A stretch of 64,000 nt of DNA from Nymphaea colorata (GCF_008831285.2 NC_045142.1:19471354-19535353), one strand, 5' to 3'; shown: positions 24,673 through 36,954, counted from the stretch's first letter. The notes: generated from the letters alone by a model not told the origin. Numbers and translations: made by a program.

Positions 24673-25210
24673 TTACTTAAACAAATTATCTCATCATATG
24701 AATGGGTTGAATACAGTCCATACGGAATTGAAAAGTTATGTTAATATGTCCATGAGAACGTTCTTAGAAGCCAACTTCCTGTTGCTGAGAATCATAATGC
24801 CTTCGATTAGGCTCAAAAGTTAAAAAAGTAAACAATTGAAACCAACAAAATAAGTAAATTTAAGCAGCTACATACAACAACTAAAAGTCACAAGAGACAC
24901 ATCAGTAGTAAGAAAAGTTAGTCATACACATTTTTCACAGTGTTGTGAATGGTTCAGATACGACTCAAACCGCTCGTGTGGAGCCAGACTTGGTGAAAGA
25001 AAGTAGTCCAAAAAAATGTTCAGGGTGGATCCATAATGCCTGGTTAATAAATGAAGTAGGTGTTGCTAATAATATTCATGCCAGACCAGGGACGAACCTG
25101 AATTTTGATCAGCATTTCTGCTACGTCACAAGGACTCACAAGATAGGCTACCACACTTGTGGGTGCAGCATGGGTGCACCCGTTAGTTTTTCATATGTAT
25201 ATACATATAT
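24673..25210. other. Gene-free stretch, probable element end
   Basis: No gene. From about 25085 the sequence ('gggacgaacctgaattttgat', 'gggtgcacccg') looks like the end of a non-coding dispersed repeat bordering the inverted duplication at 25211. Confidence 0.35.
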
Positions 25211-25519
25211 AATGTGTCGATTTAACCCAACGCCAGCATTTGCTGTGGGCCATCCGATCAATTGTGATTGAATGGCTAAAACGAAAATCAGGCGAGCAGG
25301 GAAAACAAAACCCATCTTTCACCAACGTTCCTCACAGTGCACTCTCCTCTCCTCTCTTCCCTACCCTATCTGTTCCCTTTCAGTGCAGAGGGAGCAGCAT
25401 CCTCAAAAATACCCATCAAAGCACCATCTCTTGCCCCTCTCTGCCCATAAAGTTCTGTGGAAGAACCAACCCCTGCTCCCTTGCTGGACCAGCCTATGAA
25501 GCTCGTGATCTCTTCTCAG
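25211..25519 (+). pseudogene. Left arm of inverted duplication (exon-like copy)
   Basis: This arm matches the reverse complement of 25905-26235 along its length (about three quarters identical by eye). It ends at a splice-donor-like 'ctcag|gtaac' at 25519/25520, exactly where the other arm has 'ctcag|gtac'. The other arm's start codon is GTG here, so the short reading frame (EEPTPAP in both) has no ATG. It is probably a non-functional copy of a first exon. Confidence 0.55.
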
Positions 25520-25904
25520 GTAACCAACAGCAAAATTACAGCAATCGAAAGGGGAAACTGTTAAGTGGCCCTAAAATATGGTGCAAAGTATTTAAGAAAT
25601 ATCACCGTCGGGCATTATTGCCAACAAACTAGGAGACAAAAAAGTGTATTTATTTAATGTTGCCAAATAAACAAGAAGTAGAAGACAATGAGAGGATGAG
25701 GATGAGGAAGAAAAGAAGCCCTCTCTGGTTCTCATACTGTGTATCCTTTTAATTTTTTCATGGTGCCCATCTTCAATCTCAATATAAATCTTGCCCAGAT
25801 TGATGTAAGAGTTTTTCTTCTCGGTTCTCATACTGTGTATCCTTCTCTAACGAGATTAATTCAGAAGATAAACAAAGAAGGGAATGGGTGACAGGTGTTA
25901 GTAC

Positions 25905-26234
25905 CTGAGAAAACGTGATGAGCTTCAAGGGCTGATCCAGTGAGGGAGCAGGGGTTGGCTCTTCCATGGAGTTTCATGGGTAGAGATAGTGTTTTGATGG
26001 GTGCTGTTGAGGACACAGCTCTCTCAGCACTGAAAGTCTGAAAGGGAACGGGTAGAGTGGGGAAGAGAGGAGAGGGAGTGCACCGCTGAGAGTTGGGGCG
26101 AAAAGGGGGTTTTGTTCCTCCTGCCCACCCATACGGTTTTGAGCTTCGTTGGAGCCATTCGATTACATTTGATCGAATGGACCACAACGAATGATGGTGT
26201 GGGGTTATTTTATCGTCGGGTTAAATCGACACAT

Positions 26235-26235
<1 letters not shown>
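25905..26235 (-). other. Right arm of inverted duplication; possible first exon
   Basis: Read on the minus strand, about 270 bases of CT-rich, 5'UTR-like sequence lead to an ATG at 25967 and a 21-codon frame (MEEPTPAPSLDQ...) that ends at a canonical donor 'ctcag|gtac' (25905/25904), phase 0. The frame is conserved in the left arm apart from the start codon, which suggests descent from a real coding exon. I could not find matching downstream exons or a known family. It could be the first exon of an unrecognised minus-strand gene or one arm of a hairpin-forming repeat. Confidence 0.35.

Positions 26236-26273
<38 letters not shown>
26234..26273. repeat. TA microsatellite
   Basis: (TA)n interrupted once by a C, directly at the outer edge of the inverted duplication. 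The other arm is also bordered by 'tatatacatatat'. Confidence 0.9.
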
Positions 26274-29190
26274 TACACCAAAATTCTTTGAGAAATGTAA
26301 CACCATACCCTCACGTGTGAAATAGCATCTCTATTTTTCACCATAAACTAAAGAAAGAATCTCAGGTATGAGCTACTTTTTTGTTCATGTTTTCAGTCTC
26401 AAATGAAGGTTCATCCCACTGACAATCCATACTCATATGGTGACGCAGACATGAGTATAAAAAAGTGATTTAGAAAGGTTGCAGCAAGAAACTGAATGAT
26501 AATACATCCAAAAGATAATACCTTTCTTGTATTATGCTTTTTATATTTATAGCAAGGAAGTAAAATATATATTTTGACACATGACCAGCATCATAAAACT
26601 AGATACACTTTGGTAACATATTAAACATCATAAGAGTTTTATAAATAACAACCTTTCAAAAAATTAAAAAAAAAGCATATCAAAAAAGGAAATAATCTTG
26701 TTAAGTATACAAAAAACCTAAAGTTTAACTAAGCATTAGTGATGGACCGCTTAAAGCATCAAAACTGGAAGGATCAATGCAACACCATTATTGGCATTCA
26801 AGGCATAAGAATAACGGGCTTGATCTTCTAAGAACATCAAACAAGATAACATTTAAAATTCTTGAAAGCAGCATAAGTTGTACAAGCATATATTAAATAA
26901 ACTGTTTCTTTTCCTGGACTAAGTATTTTACAACCAAGTTTTAAATTCAACAATAATTTATAGAAACTAATTTTCATCTTCTTCTTCTCCTTCCACTTTG
27001 TCTTTTCATCTTTCACTCTTCAATTGACATCCATGCTTGACTACTAATGATACGCATTCCATGTTCAAATAATGCACATCTTGCTTAGTTACCGCCATAG
27101 TTTTCTTTTCAACTCATTCATGTACATTAAATGTTTTCAAACTAGTATGATCAAATTACTCTGAAATTTTGATGCTAACAACCTTTAATTATTTTTACCT
27201 ATTTCATTAATGGCACCAGATGAATCAAAAGCTGTGATGAATCATCAACCTACTGTATATCATTCTTTGCAACAAGATTTTCAGCGAACTATAGATCAAA
27301 AACACAAGTCAATTGGATGAATATACACATTTTATCAACAACCCTTGTACATAGAAGCAACACCAGCATACCAGCTAGAAGTATAGAAGCACTAAATTAG
27401 TTGCAGCCCAGAGCAGAATATACACATTTTATGAACAACCCTTGCATATGGAAACAACACCCAGCATACTAGCTAGAAGTATACAGGCACTAAATTAGTT
27501 GCAGCATGGAGTCCTGCACCCAACCTTTGATATCATGCAATTGGAACTTTGAAGTTGCACCAGTAAATACGGTCTATATGATGATGAAGTAGCATTGACT
27601 AAAACAAACTGACATGTTTTAAAAATTTAATCTATTGTCACAAATATGCTTGTGAGGTCTTAATCAGCAAGATGTTTCTCGATTATTAATTGGGAAGTTT
27701 GATTTTCCTGGGAAGATCTCAGCAATTCAAAAAATAAAAAAATATATAAAAGAATAAACTATGAGAAATTTGAGTTTTCTACTAACTTTCCTACAAGAAC
27801 ATCGATAAAAACATCAAAATAGTAACTAAAATGAAGCCTAAGAACATTCAAATGATACTAAAAAACATTTTTTCCTGAAGAAAACACAAAAAGGATACAA
27901 AAATAATGCATTATTTTCAATTTGGCTTATTTTTCTTTATTTTCCATTTTTTTTGCTTTTCAAAAATAATGCATTATTTTCAATTTGGCTTATTTTTCTT
28001 TATTTTCCATTTTTTTTGCTTTTCTGAAAGAAGTGTTGATATTTGCCACAATACTTGGAACAAACTACAACTAAATAATGGCATATACCTACACACAGCT
28101 AGAGTAGAATACAAGAGAAAATAAAACTAAATTTGGTAAAAGCAACTTTCAAGTTCAAACAAGGGTCCTTGCCAATCGCTTGAAGACCATCACTGAAATT
28201 AATAAGGACAATGCCACCTAGGAAGTTATGGAGCAAACGCCATCATAAATAAACCGAGCACGCACATAGCATGAAATGAAGCAAGGACAAAGTAAGATGA
28301 GATCATGTGATGCACAGTGATTAGTTCAACATTTAGACTACTGGAACCCGTTGCAAGTGGTTAGACATCCATCCACCATCAGTCTGGACTTTTCTAAACA
28401 GAATCCTGAATTTAGGCGTTTTTTTCAGGATTCCAACATTTTTTTCCATTCCCCATGCCAACAGTACTAATAACACACCATTTCTGCGAACCTTCATTCT
28501 AGCAGAAAAGCTCAAAGATCATGTCAAATGAACATCCAGGTATATTTTTCCGGGTTCAACAGAATCATATATCATGTCAAATGAACACGTTCACTACTCA
28601 AAATCCCATATGAGAAGAAAATAACTAATAGATATCACTTTCCTCATGTTTCTTGTAACAGCAAGGGAAAAAGATGTACTTGTGCCTCAACGGAAAGAAA
28701 TTACAAAAAGGAACAAATTTGGGGAGAAAACGTCAAGCAGTAACGGTTTCACCGTTGCACCCCCTTTCCTTCGTGAAAATTGAAAAAGAAGCCGTAGAAC
28801 CTATCGGGAGAACAAAAAGGGAAAACAGATTGAGAATGAGTAAAGCCGCAGAAGTAAGCATCAACCCGCAAAAGTAACAGATCGGCAATCTTAATAACAA
28901 CCAACTTCGCATCATGCACTAAGAAAGCAACAAGAGACTTAAATCCAAGAAATTAACATAACCGTTTCACAACATTAGCATTAAGAAGTAATCCACAAGC
29001 CAAAATTTTCCCAAAGGAAACATGAGCACATCATGATCAAGTCTTCCACATCAAACGCGGAAAAGAAAAAATTCAACAGAAAAGAAGAAGAAGGAAAGAA
29101 AGAAAGATCTCCCCAGCAGGAAAGTTGCGAAGCTAACAACGAAAAGAGAGAGAGAGAGAGTAGCAGGCGGGCGGTCCGACCAGTGATGGG
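26274..29190. other. AT-rich gene-free stretch with tandem duplications
   Basis: No gene recognised. Two clean tandem duplications: a 97-bp unit at 27321-27512 (copies start at 27321 and 27418, moderately diverged) and a 63-bp unit at about 27898-28024 (nearly identical). A GA tract at 29142-29160 lies just 3' of the SEC61 beta stop. The end of this stretch presumably holds its 3' UTR. Confidence 0.5.
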
Positions 29191-29199
29191 GCGGGCAGC

Positions 29200-29520
29200 T
29201 CAGGGGGATCCGCCGGATTTGTAACGGTAGAACTTGCCGACGACGTGGAGAAGCGTGACAAAGGCGATGAAGCAAAGACTCATCACCAGGACCACGGTGG
29301 GCGTGATCTTCAGCCCCGGCACGTCGTCCGTGTAGAACCTCAACATATTGCTGGCGCCGCCTCCGCCGGACATCCCTCCGCCAGCAGACCCTCCCCCACC
29401 GGTCACCCTCCTTCGCCTGAGCCCGGCCGCCGCAGCTGCCGTCCCGCGGGGTGCCCCCACCAGGCCGGGTCGCGACGTTGACGACGACGCCGACTGAGAT
29501 TGAGACGTCCCTCGAGCCAT
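29200..29520 (-). CDS. SEC61B: Protein transport protein Sec61 subunit beta
   Basis: A single-exon frame of 106 residues, ATG at 29520 and TGA at 29200-29202. Sec61 beta is the small tail-anchored subunit of the ER translocon (Sec61 alpha, beta, gamma) that passes nascent secretory and membrane proteins across or into the ER membrane. Residues 1-58 are a Ser/Gly/Ala-rich cytosolic tail with an LRRRRVT basic patch (34-40). Residues 60-72 are the family signature [13 protein letters not shown], followed by one hydrophobic helix at about 73-95 and a short [10 protein letters not shown] tail in the ER lumen. Length, order and signature all match plant Sec61 beta. No frameshift or stop is present. 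The 5' UTR is GC-rich, and an alternating CG/TG tract lies ~175 bases upstream. Confidence 0.95.
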   Translation of the reverse strand: MARGTSQSQSASSSTSRPGLVGAPRGTAAAAAGLRRRRVTGGGGSAGGGMSGGGGASNMLRFYTDDVPGLKITPTVVLVMSLCFIAFVTLLHVVGKFYRYKSGGSP

Positions 29521-29760
29521 CCCCCAGCTATCTCTTCCCCTTCTTCTCCTCGCGAGTCTGAGTTCGATCGATCGGGAATCGGGATGAATGGAGGATGATC
29601 GAAGATGGGAGACGGGATCGCCAAATTAGACACCTTTTGCTCAGCGGCTCCGCCCGCCTGATTATTAACAACGTTGCCTCAGACAGACACCCCTCGTGCG
29701 CGTGCGCGTGCGCGTGTGTTTACCAGCCTCAATGTGAACGAGAGAGGAAGAGGAGAGGCG
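29521..29760 (-). promoter_or_regulatory. SEC61 beta 5' UTR/promoter region
   Basis: GC-rich sequence upstream of the SEC61 beta ATG. It contains 'cgtgcgcgtgcgcgtgcgcg' and TG continuation at 29695-29719 and purine-rich tracts. I see no clear TATA box close to the start. A 25-bp duplication ('gcctttataacggtttaatt') lies at 29773-29818 and could be promoter sequence. Confidence 0.4.
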
Positions 29761-29819
29761 AGAAGTTCACTTGCCTTTATAACGGTTTAATTCTTGCCTT
29801 TATAACGGTTTAATTTTAA

Positions 29820-32590
29820 CTCAATACCATCATCATAGTATATTCTCTTTTAAAAATTAAAAGGAATACTTATCTACAACACGTCATCTAATTCAACCAG
29901 TTGCGCTACCCAAATTTGTAACAAATAAAAGAAAAAGCAATCACTAATCTAACTCGTTAATAATCACTATCTTTTATCCCTTGGCCCTCTCTTTCCCTTT
30001 CCCTTTCCCCTCTCCTCCCTTCTCCCCTCCCTTTGTCTCTGATGCATATATTTTCTTTTATTAGCCATTTTATAACCATCTTTAATACCATATTTGTCAT
30101 TTTGTCAGCCCTCTCTTTCTAAAATACTCCCCAGCTCATCTTATTCAAACGACGGTCTCTTGTAAAGAAACAAATAAACAATCAGTTGTCTCACTCTTTA
30201 ATCTCTATTGGTGCAATTGCATCTCTCTCGGGAAAAAAAAAATCTGTCGTGAACTTACTTTGATACATAGTGGAATGCTTTATTGGGCCAACTTTATGCA
30301 GTCGAGTCAAATAGAGGTGGGTTGTGTGAGAAGCGTTTTGTGAATTATTGATGCATTTATTGTCTATGCGTTTGGTCACACCCCTGAAGCAGCATTTTTG
30401 AAGCCAAAACAGCGTTTTACCCCATGCTGCAAAAAATAATGTCGGTTTCCATATTAAATTTGATGGACACAACATGGAAAACAAACAGTGATGCTCATTT
30501 TTTCATGCTGATTAATATGGGAACTTGTACTTTGACACACTCCTCATGCTGTTTCACATATTCCTTCTGTGTTTTATCATAATTTTTTCAATAATTAAAC
30601 TTACCAAGTCAGAAGAAAATTTTTTAATTTAATCAGATTGTTTATTTGCAATATTTTCTATGAACATTTATTTAATTTGTTTAATTTGAGACTTAAGCAT
30701 AGGCTCTTGGCTGAAGCTTCCCCTAGATTTCTAACGTGAGACCCTCAGTTGTCTCAAGTCCTATCTTAATATGAAATCTACACATCTTGACACCACTATT
30801 TAAATTAACGATGGATTTTAGATATATGCTAAATAGAGAAAAGCAGGTCCGACAAGGGAAGAGCAGGATCAGACATCAAATCCATCACCTTGGATCTCAC
30901 ATCTAAAGTAATGTAGCCTTAACTCGTCACGTGGTGGGCTTCAACGTTTTTCCCTACCGTTGAGTGGTATTTGATTACTCCGCATTCCCAAGGTGAAATG
31001 ACGCATTAGCTATTTTATATATATATATATATATAATATCTAATGCGTCATTTCATCTTGGATATATATATATATAATATCTAATGCTTCATTTATATAT
31101 ATATATATATATATATAAACCGGTAGGTACCAAGCCACTACATGCCAGGCTCGGTGAAAATCAGCACCACCGTCCATTCTGCTGAGAATCAACGGTGAAC
31201 ATCACACGGAGAGAGGAAAAAACCAAGTTTCCACAAAAACCATTTTTTCAAGGTGTCACGCAAACACAACCTAAGGGTTTAAACTATAGTGTTGACATCA
31301 CACGGGGAGGCATAAAACTAAATGAAGGCAGATGAAGATCAATTGAAATTCAAGTGTCACTCTTGGTGGGTTGAGCTGAGAGTGCTCACTTAAGTTTAGT
31401 TTGGGGCTGACATCTACAAGATGTTGATGTCTCTTGGATGTTTATTAAACAGGCATTTAATTTTTGAATTATATTTTTAGGGCGGGGACAGCTCCTATAA
31501 CAGGATACCATTGTTTTATGTACCTGTCTCAAAAATTGGAGCAAATTCATGAAACATCTTTTATAAATGTTCAATGAATATGCCCCGATTTTTTTACAGA
31601 AATATGGATCATGATCATGTTGCTGTTGCCAAACTCTCCATAGGGAATGGGTATAGTTAAATAGAACCTATGTGTTTCTTTTTGAGACCCTGGTGGAGGT
31701 AAGAACTTACTAACGATTTTCTGATGTCCCTTCATGTAGACCACATCCAACCAGTAAGTTTGGTGTACATTTTAGTTTTAGGATTGGGTTTTTATGACTG
31801 TTTCTTTTAGGAAAAGATGAAGAGTCTGTTACTCTTGTTCGTTAGTGTTTTTAGTAGCCATGCTAAGGTAGCTTTAATTATAGCTTTTTTATTGCTGTTT
31901 TCTGATACGTCAAGCATGTGTTTTCAAGTATTGAAGCCATTAGTTGTGTTGGGAAAGTTGCATTGGAGGCATTGGTTTTGGTGTTAACTTGGTGTAGAAT
32001 AGGTAAACCAACGGTGTAGTTGAAGTCGTGATTGGCTGGTGGTGGTGAGACATAGTTAAGTTTTGCTTGTGTAATAAATTTTAAATCTGATCTTCACATG
32101 TATCTGCACCCCATGCATGATGCATGTCAAGAGTTCATTCTTGGCAGTGATTTAGGTTTCACATGGGTTTTAGACACATCATTGCATGATTCTTGCATGT
32201 TTCATAGTATATGTTGCAGAACTAGCTAGCTAGGGTCATAATCTTCATTGCTATGCAGTTCTTCATACAATGGCATGCCTGTTCTCTTTGTTTTCTCCAT
32301 GGCCACATCATACGTGTTGGAAACCAGAGCCCTTTTAAGATAATTAATATTTGGTATTAGGTAAGATTTGTTTCTAGTTCACCTAGAGTAAAATAGTAAG
32401 TGCATGTGGTAATTTGGCGTTTTACCTAGAGAGGCCCCATTAAAGCCTCCTTTAATGGCCTCGTGTAGACTTGTCATATAGAATATGTTCAAATTAATTC
32501 ATCTTTAAGTAGTTTTTATTATAATATATTTGATTACTCAAGTGCCTTATATTAGTTTGGGTTTCTAGAAAAATTTTTGTATGCTCAAAA
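29820..32590. other. Gene-free AT-rich stretch
   Basis: No gene seen. Contains CT-rich tract 29985-30030, the TA-centred hairpin at 30988-31061, more TA runs up to 31118, and 'atcacacgg' phrases at 31200-31310 typical of small non-coding repeats. Confidence 0.45.
30988..31061. repeat. 27-bp inverted repeat around TA run
   Basis: 'ccaaggtgaaatgacgcatt...' at 30988-31014 and its near-perfect reverse complement at 31035-31061 (25 of 27 match) flank a 20-base TA-rich loop. A third partial copy of the right arm follows at about 31075-31094. Confidence 0.85.
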
Positions 32591-33420
32591 CTAGAAGGCG
32601 GTATTGGTTTAAAACCAGTGGCTCGGTGGATTGATGCTCTCTTCGTTAGTATGATATGCCACTTGATGAACTATCCATATGTGTCACGGGATTGGATTAA
32701 AAGCAGATATTTAAGAGTTGGCCATGGGACTTTGGACCCTCAAAACCTCCTAGAAGGGTTCCTACAGCTGGAAAAGCTTGGGTATAGAGAGGGTAGAATC
32801 TTGTTAATGACTATATTCAATGGAAAGGAGGTTATGGTGGTGTAGTCAAATTTAAGGCAGGGTATGGAACTTGTCAGAAATATTAGTGAAGAAACTTTAT
32901 GGAAGTATAAAAACAGACATTCATAACATCCTAAAGGAAGCTAAGCTCAAATATGATAATTCATCCATATCCAATTTGTTATGCATCAAGTCTCTCATCA
33001 ACACTTTTTCTTTAATACTGGTGACCAGTGAGCGTAGAAAACTAAAGACATTTGCACTCCTAAAGTTGGTTAAATTTTCAATACAACTAGGAGAAATAGT
33101 AATTGTGATACACCGAAGAAGCAAATCTGGTCAGCAAAAGTGCCAGTGCATGTAAATTGGGTTTTTGAATTGCTAGTACATGCTGCTTATGTAAGAACAT
33201 TGACGAAGATAATATGCATCTCTTTTTCGGATGTCAAATAAACTGGGAGGTCTGGCAAAGAACTACGAATCTATTTAGAAGACAGAGATCCCATGAATGG
33301 AATCTCACCAAGAACTTCAAATGTGACATTGAGTTGCATTCAAACAAAAGTTGCTAACAGGTTGCTTGAAAATTGTCGAAGACGTGGTGGATGATGAACA
33401 ATATTGTGCATGGTAGCATG
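32590..33420 (+). pseudogene. LINE (non-LTR) ORF2 C-terminal remnant
   Basis: Broken frames on the plus strand match the end of plant L1-type ORF2. GGIGLKPVARWIDALF with downstream WIKSRYLR corresponds to the conserved region after the RT thumb. About 33180-33270 gives CLCKNIDEDNMHLFFGCQINWEVW, the zinc-binding 'zf-RVT' module with CxxC, H and C. Stops and frameshifts occur throughout, so it is dead. It seems to be interrupted at about 33420 by a GC-rich block. Confidence 0.65.
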
Positions 33421-33429
33421 TCAACAAAT

Positions 33430-36400
33430 CACTACCCTAGGCCAAATCATCTACCCAAGACCTCTTGGGGTAGCCTAAAACTGAAATCTAACTAAACAAA
33501 CTCCTATTACAAGATGACAACGCCGAACAGGACCCCGGGTTGACACTAACATTAAACAAGAAAACCAAGACAAAGACGCTGACCTAATGCCGAGGACTGT
33601 CGGCACACTTCAGCGGAGAAGGTGGGGTTCGGCTCGCTTGACCGAGGGTGATGCTGAGTTGTCGACGGATGGATGCGGCCCGCCTGGCCGTGGTCGACGC
33701 TGATATGTGAGGGGCTCGGCCCACCTGGCCGAGGGAACGAGGGTGAGTGTGAAAGCTGCTGGAGATGGAGCTCAGCCCGCCTGGCCGAGGGTACCGCCAA
33801 TGGCGCCTCCAAGGACTTGGCCCGCCTGGCTGAGAGTGACCGCAGGGAATGATCCGATGAGCTCGACCCACCTGGTCGAGTCAGCCGAGGGGCGAGGACA
33901 ATACGCCTAGAGAGGCCGCTGCCGCTATGGCAGTAGTCTTGACGATGGGTGCGTGGTGACGACGGAGTCGGCCCACCTGGCCGAGGTCGCCAAGGTACCC
34001 GCAACGAGGGCTCGGCAGTGGCTACGGGGAGACCGTGAAGGAGAGTTGCCGATAGAGGTACGAACGCCTACGGTGCTCAGCCCGCCTGGTCGAGGGAGAC
34101 AATGGCCCCCCTGGCCGATGTTGGTGGTGAATAGGTGATGGCGGAGCAATGGCCACGGGTCATATGCAGCCGACACTGACTTGCCTTGGAGGGAGCCTAG
34201 CTACAAGACTCCAAGGCGTGGGGGCTAAGCTCGGGATGTGGGGTTGAGCTTAGTAGAGAAGTGGGTGCGGTCTGGGCTAACTCAAGATGGGTGTGTGAGC
34301 TAGGACGAGTTGGGGTAGGCTAGGGGTTGACTAGGTTGACTCGGGCTAGGTAGGTTAACCGATGGGTGAGTTAAGGTATCGGGTGAGCGTTAAGAGGCTA
34401 GGGTGACAATGAGGGTAGTTATGGCTAACATAGGAAATGAAAGGGAAGGGTTATGGATTGGCTTTGGGACTAGGAGAAGAGTTAAGGCAATGGCTCGAAT
34501 TTTAGAGAGAGGGGCGAGACCACGATGGAGGGTTAATGTTTGGTTCAGATAAGAATAGGGAGTTAAGGTAAGTGATTAAGGCTAGGCTAAGGACTTGAGA
34601 TGAGTTAAGGTGGGGGCTCGGATGAGGAGGAGATAAATTTATGGTTATGGGCGGTATTACAAGAGAGAGGGGAGATGAAGGCGAGGAAAGTAAATGTGTA
34701 CCTTAAATGCGCTTAGGAACTCGAAGGGCTTGGGCCCCACGATGATGATACGTGGCAAGATGGACGGTTGGGGTGGAGAGCTTCATGGAGTCTTGGAAGC
34801 TTGAAGGGCGAGGGCCTCGGATGGGGAACGCGTGGCGTGATTTTGGAAGTTGCGGGGGGGGGGGGGTTAATGCACTCTAGAACCCCGCAAGAAACTTAAT
34901 GACCCTTTTGGATGACGATTCTGCCCTTCTCGACCTTGGGTCCTCCTTTACTCCTTTATGTAGCCATTACTCGCCAAGGGCAGTTTGGGAAGCTGACAAG
35001 TGGCTGTTGGGATACCGTCGGAAAAGTAGCAGTGGCAAACCTTCTGGCCGCCCGACTTGGTAATTCTGGCTTATCTCGTTCAACGGCCTCCAATGGTCGG
35101 ATTCGACCGTGGCTCGGCCCGTTGGACAACTCGTCCTCCAACGATCTTGGTAGGGCAGATGGTATTTTCCCAGCACCTCTCCTCTTCGGCGCCGCTCACC
35201 TTTAGGTAAGAGAGCTCCCATGGCACCAGAATGCACTCGGCTCGGGTTCTCCATCCAAATGTCGCAGCCACCACCAACCATGTACCGGCGGAGACCACGA
35301 CACCATAGGATTTCCTTAGCACGAGCACGGGCTATGCCGAGGCTTAGCGCGTCTTTGTGACAACAAATTCTCTGGATCGTACAGGGGATTTGCCGCCTAC
35401 TAGGGCCGAGCTTAGCGGGCTCGCCAAGACCTCGCCTTGGCCTACCTTTCCTGCAGTTTCTTTCCTGTTGTGCTTGGGAAACAAACCGTCTACTAGGGTA
35501 TACGTCTATTCGATCTAAGGCCCAACTCCGGCCAACCCTTCCGGCTGTCGTCCTCCCGATGTGCCCGGGAAAATGATGGCCTACTAAGGCAGACTTTCGT
35601 TTAGCCTAACTACTGCAAGAAGGAGGAGGGGACTGAGAGAGAAGCGTCGGCACCAACCTGTCTTTTACTGCCGGATTGTCGTAGTCTAGGTACTAGATGG
35701 GCAGAACAACGGTCCAAGCTTCTCCAGACCTTCCCGAACTCAACCGGCCTCTAACCACCTTCGTGTTCAAGGGGCTGCACCATGATGAGCTTGCTTACGC
35801 ATCAGGGAAAAAACGTAGGGCATCGGCTTCAATGTTGGTCTTCTGGTAACTACCACTTCCGACGATCTCATTCTTCGCTTTGGGTAGAACCACGGCCACA
35901 AAGGGTTAATCACCACCTTCACGGTGGGGAGAGTACATGCCTACACGGCGGGGAAAGTACATGCCTACATGGTGGGGAAAGCACACCACTCAGGTGGGAA
36001 GGAGAGAGAGGTAGCACCTTCAACTCAAAATAAACTTCTATTAATTTGCCAAAAGATATTTGCGCAAGTGCTACAATGAGTTTAAATAGAAAAGCTCAAA
36101 CCGGTTTGGCTATCGTACGGAGATACTAACAAGACTTGACTTAACTGAAATCGAGACAGATTAAAGAAAGGACTAGACTCGACTTTGACTTAAAGACTAT
36201 TGGCGCTAGATGGACTTGGACTAGTTAAGACTTGACGTAACTTAGGACTCGATCCTAGACTCTCTAGATGGACTCGGGCTTGGACTCAGGCTTGAACTCG
36301 GCTTGGGTCTGAGTTCCACTGGGTCCTCCTTTGTCTGTGTTCCAACCTTCCATGTTGCCGAAGTCTGCCCTTGACCATGTTGGATGGGATACATCTTTTG

Positions 36401-36950
36401 TGTCCAGTGTTTGGTCTGTTTGCGGGTTGCAGTCTGGGTCCTTGCCTAAGCGCCTTTTGTTGTGACCTACCATGGTCTACCAGTTGTCGTCCTTGTTGGA
36501 CTGCATTATGCCTTCTCGTGTGGTCGTGCCATGGGTGGTGGGTGAGAGCCTTGCTCTAGGGTTAACCGTTAGGTCTTGTTGTCTGTTGTTAACCTTACTC
36601 ATATAGTCTTCCCTGGCTTGGCACTCCATCTCTTCCTGGGTAGACCTAGCGCCTCTTTCCTTGGGTTGTCACCCTTCTTTGGCTGCATGTCCCATGGCAG
36701 CCTCACCTTCCCTGGTTTTGGCCTGAACTGCCGATCCACTCTTGGTGCTCATAACCTGGCGCAGGGCTTCTTCCTTTGGATGTTGCCTTCTGCGGCTGCG
36801 CGATGGGTCGTAGTCTCCTTGGGCCCTAGCTTTTCTTGCCCAGCCGTGGGCTTGCGCCTAATATTGAAGTGGTCTAGGCCCTGGCCATGTTCTCTTGGCG
36901 TTGCCTTGACTAGCCTCGACCATTCTGTCGACTGTTCTCGGCGTGGGTTA
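33430..36950. repeat. GC-rich block with dispersed palindromes
   Basis: Composition changes sharply from the AT-rich LINE remnant to GC-rich sequence. At 33630-34120 there are eight or nine copies of a 19-bp palindromic unit (consensus CTCGGCCCRCCTGGCCGAG). At 34200-34700 the top strand is G/purine-rich. At 35396, 35489 and 35579 a ~92-bp unit repeats ('ctactagggc' then 'gggaaa'). A 22-bp tandem unit ('ggggaaagtacatgcctaca') is at 35925-35990. Overlapping frames (33552-34004 minus, 36576-37013 plus) follow base composition and are not called. It is probably an inserted element of unknown type. Confidence 0.5.
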
Positions 36951-36954
36951 CGAT

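Noticed and set aside
33552-34004. 150-residue minus-strand frame rich in RPGGPSP
   Set aside because: The recurring motif is simply the 19-bp palindrome array translated; no start context or homologous domain.
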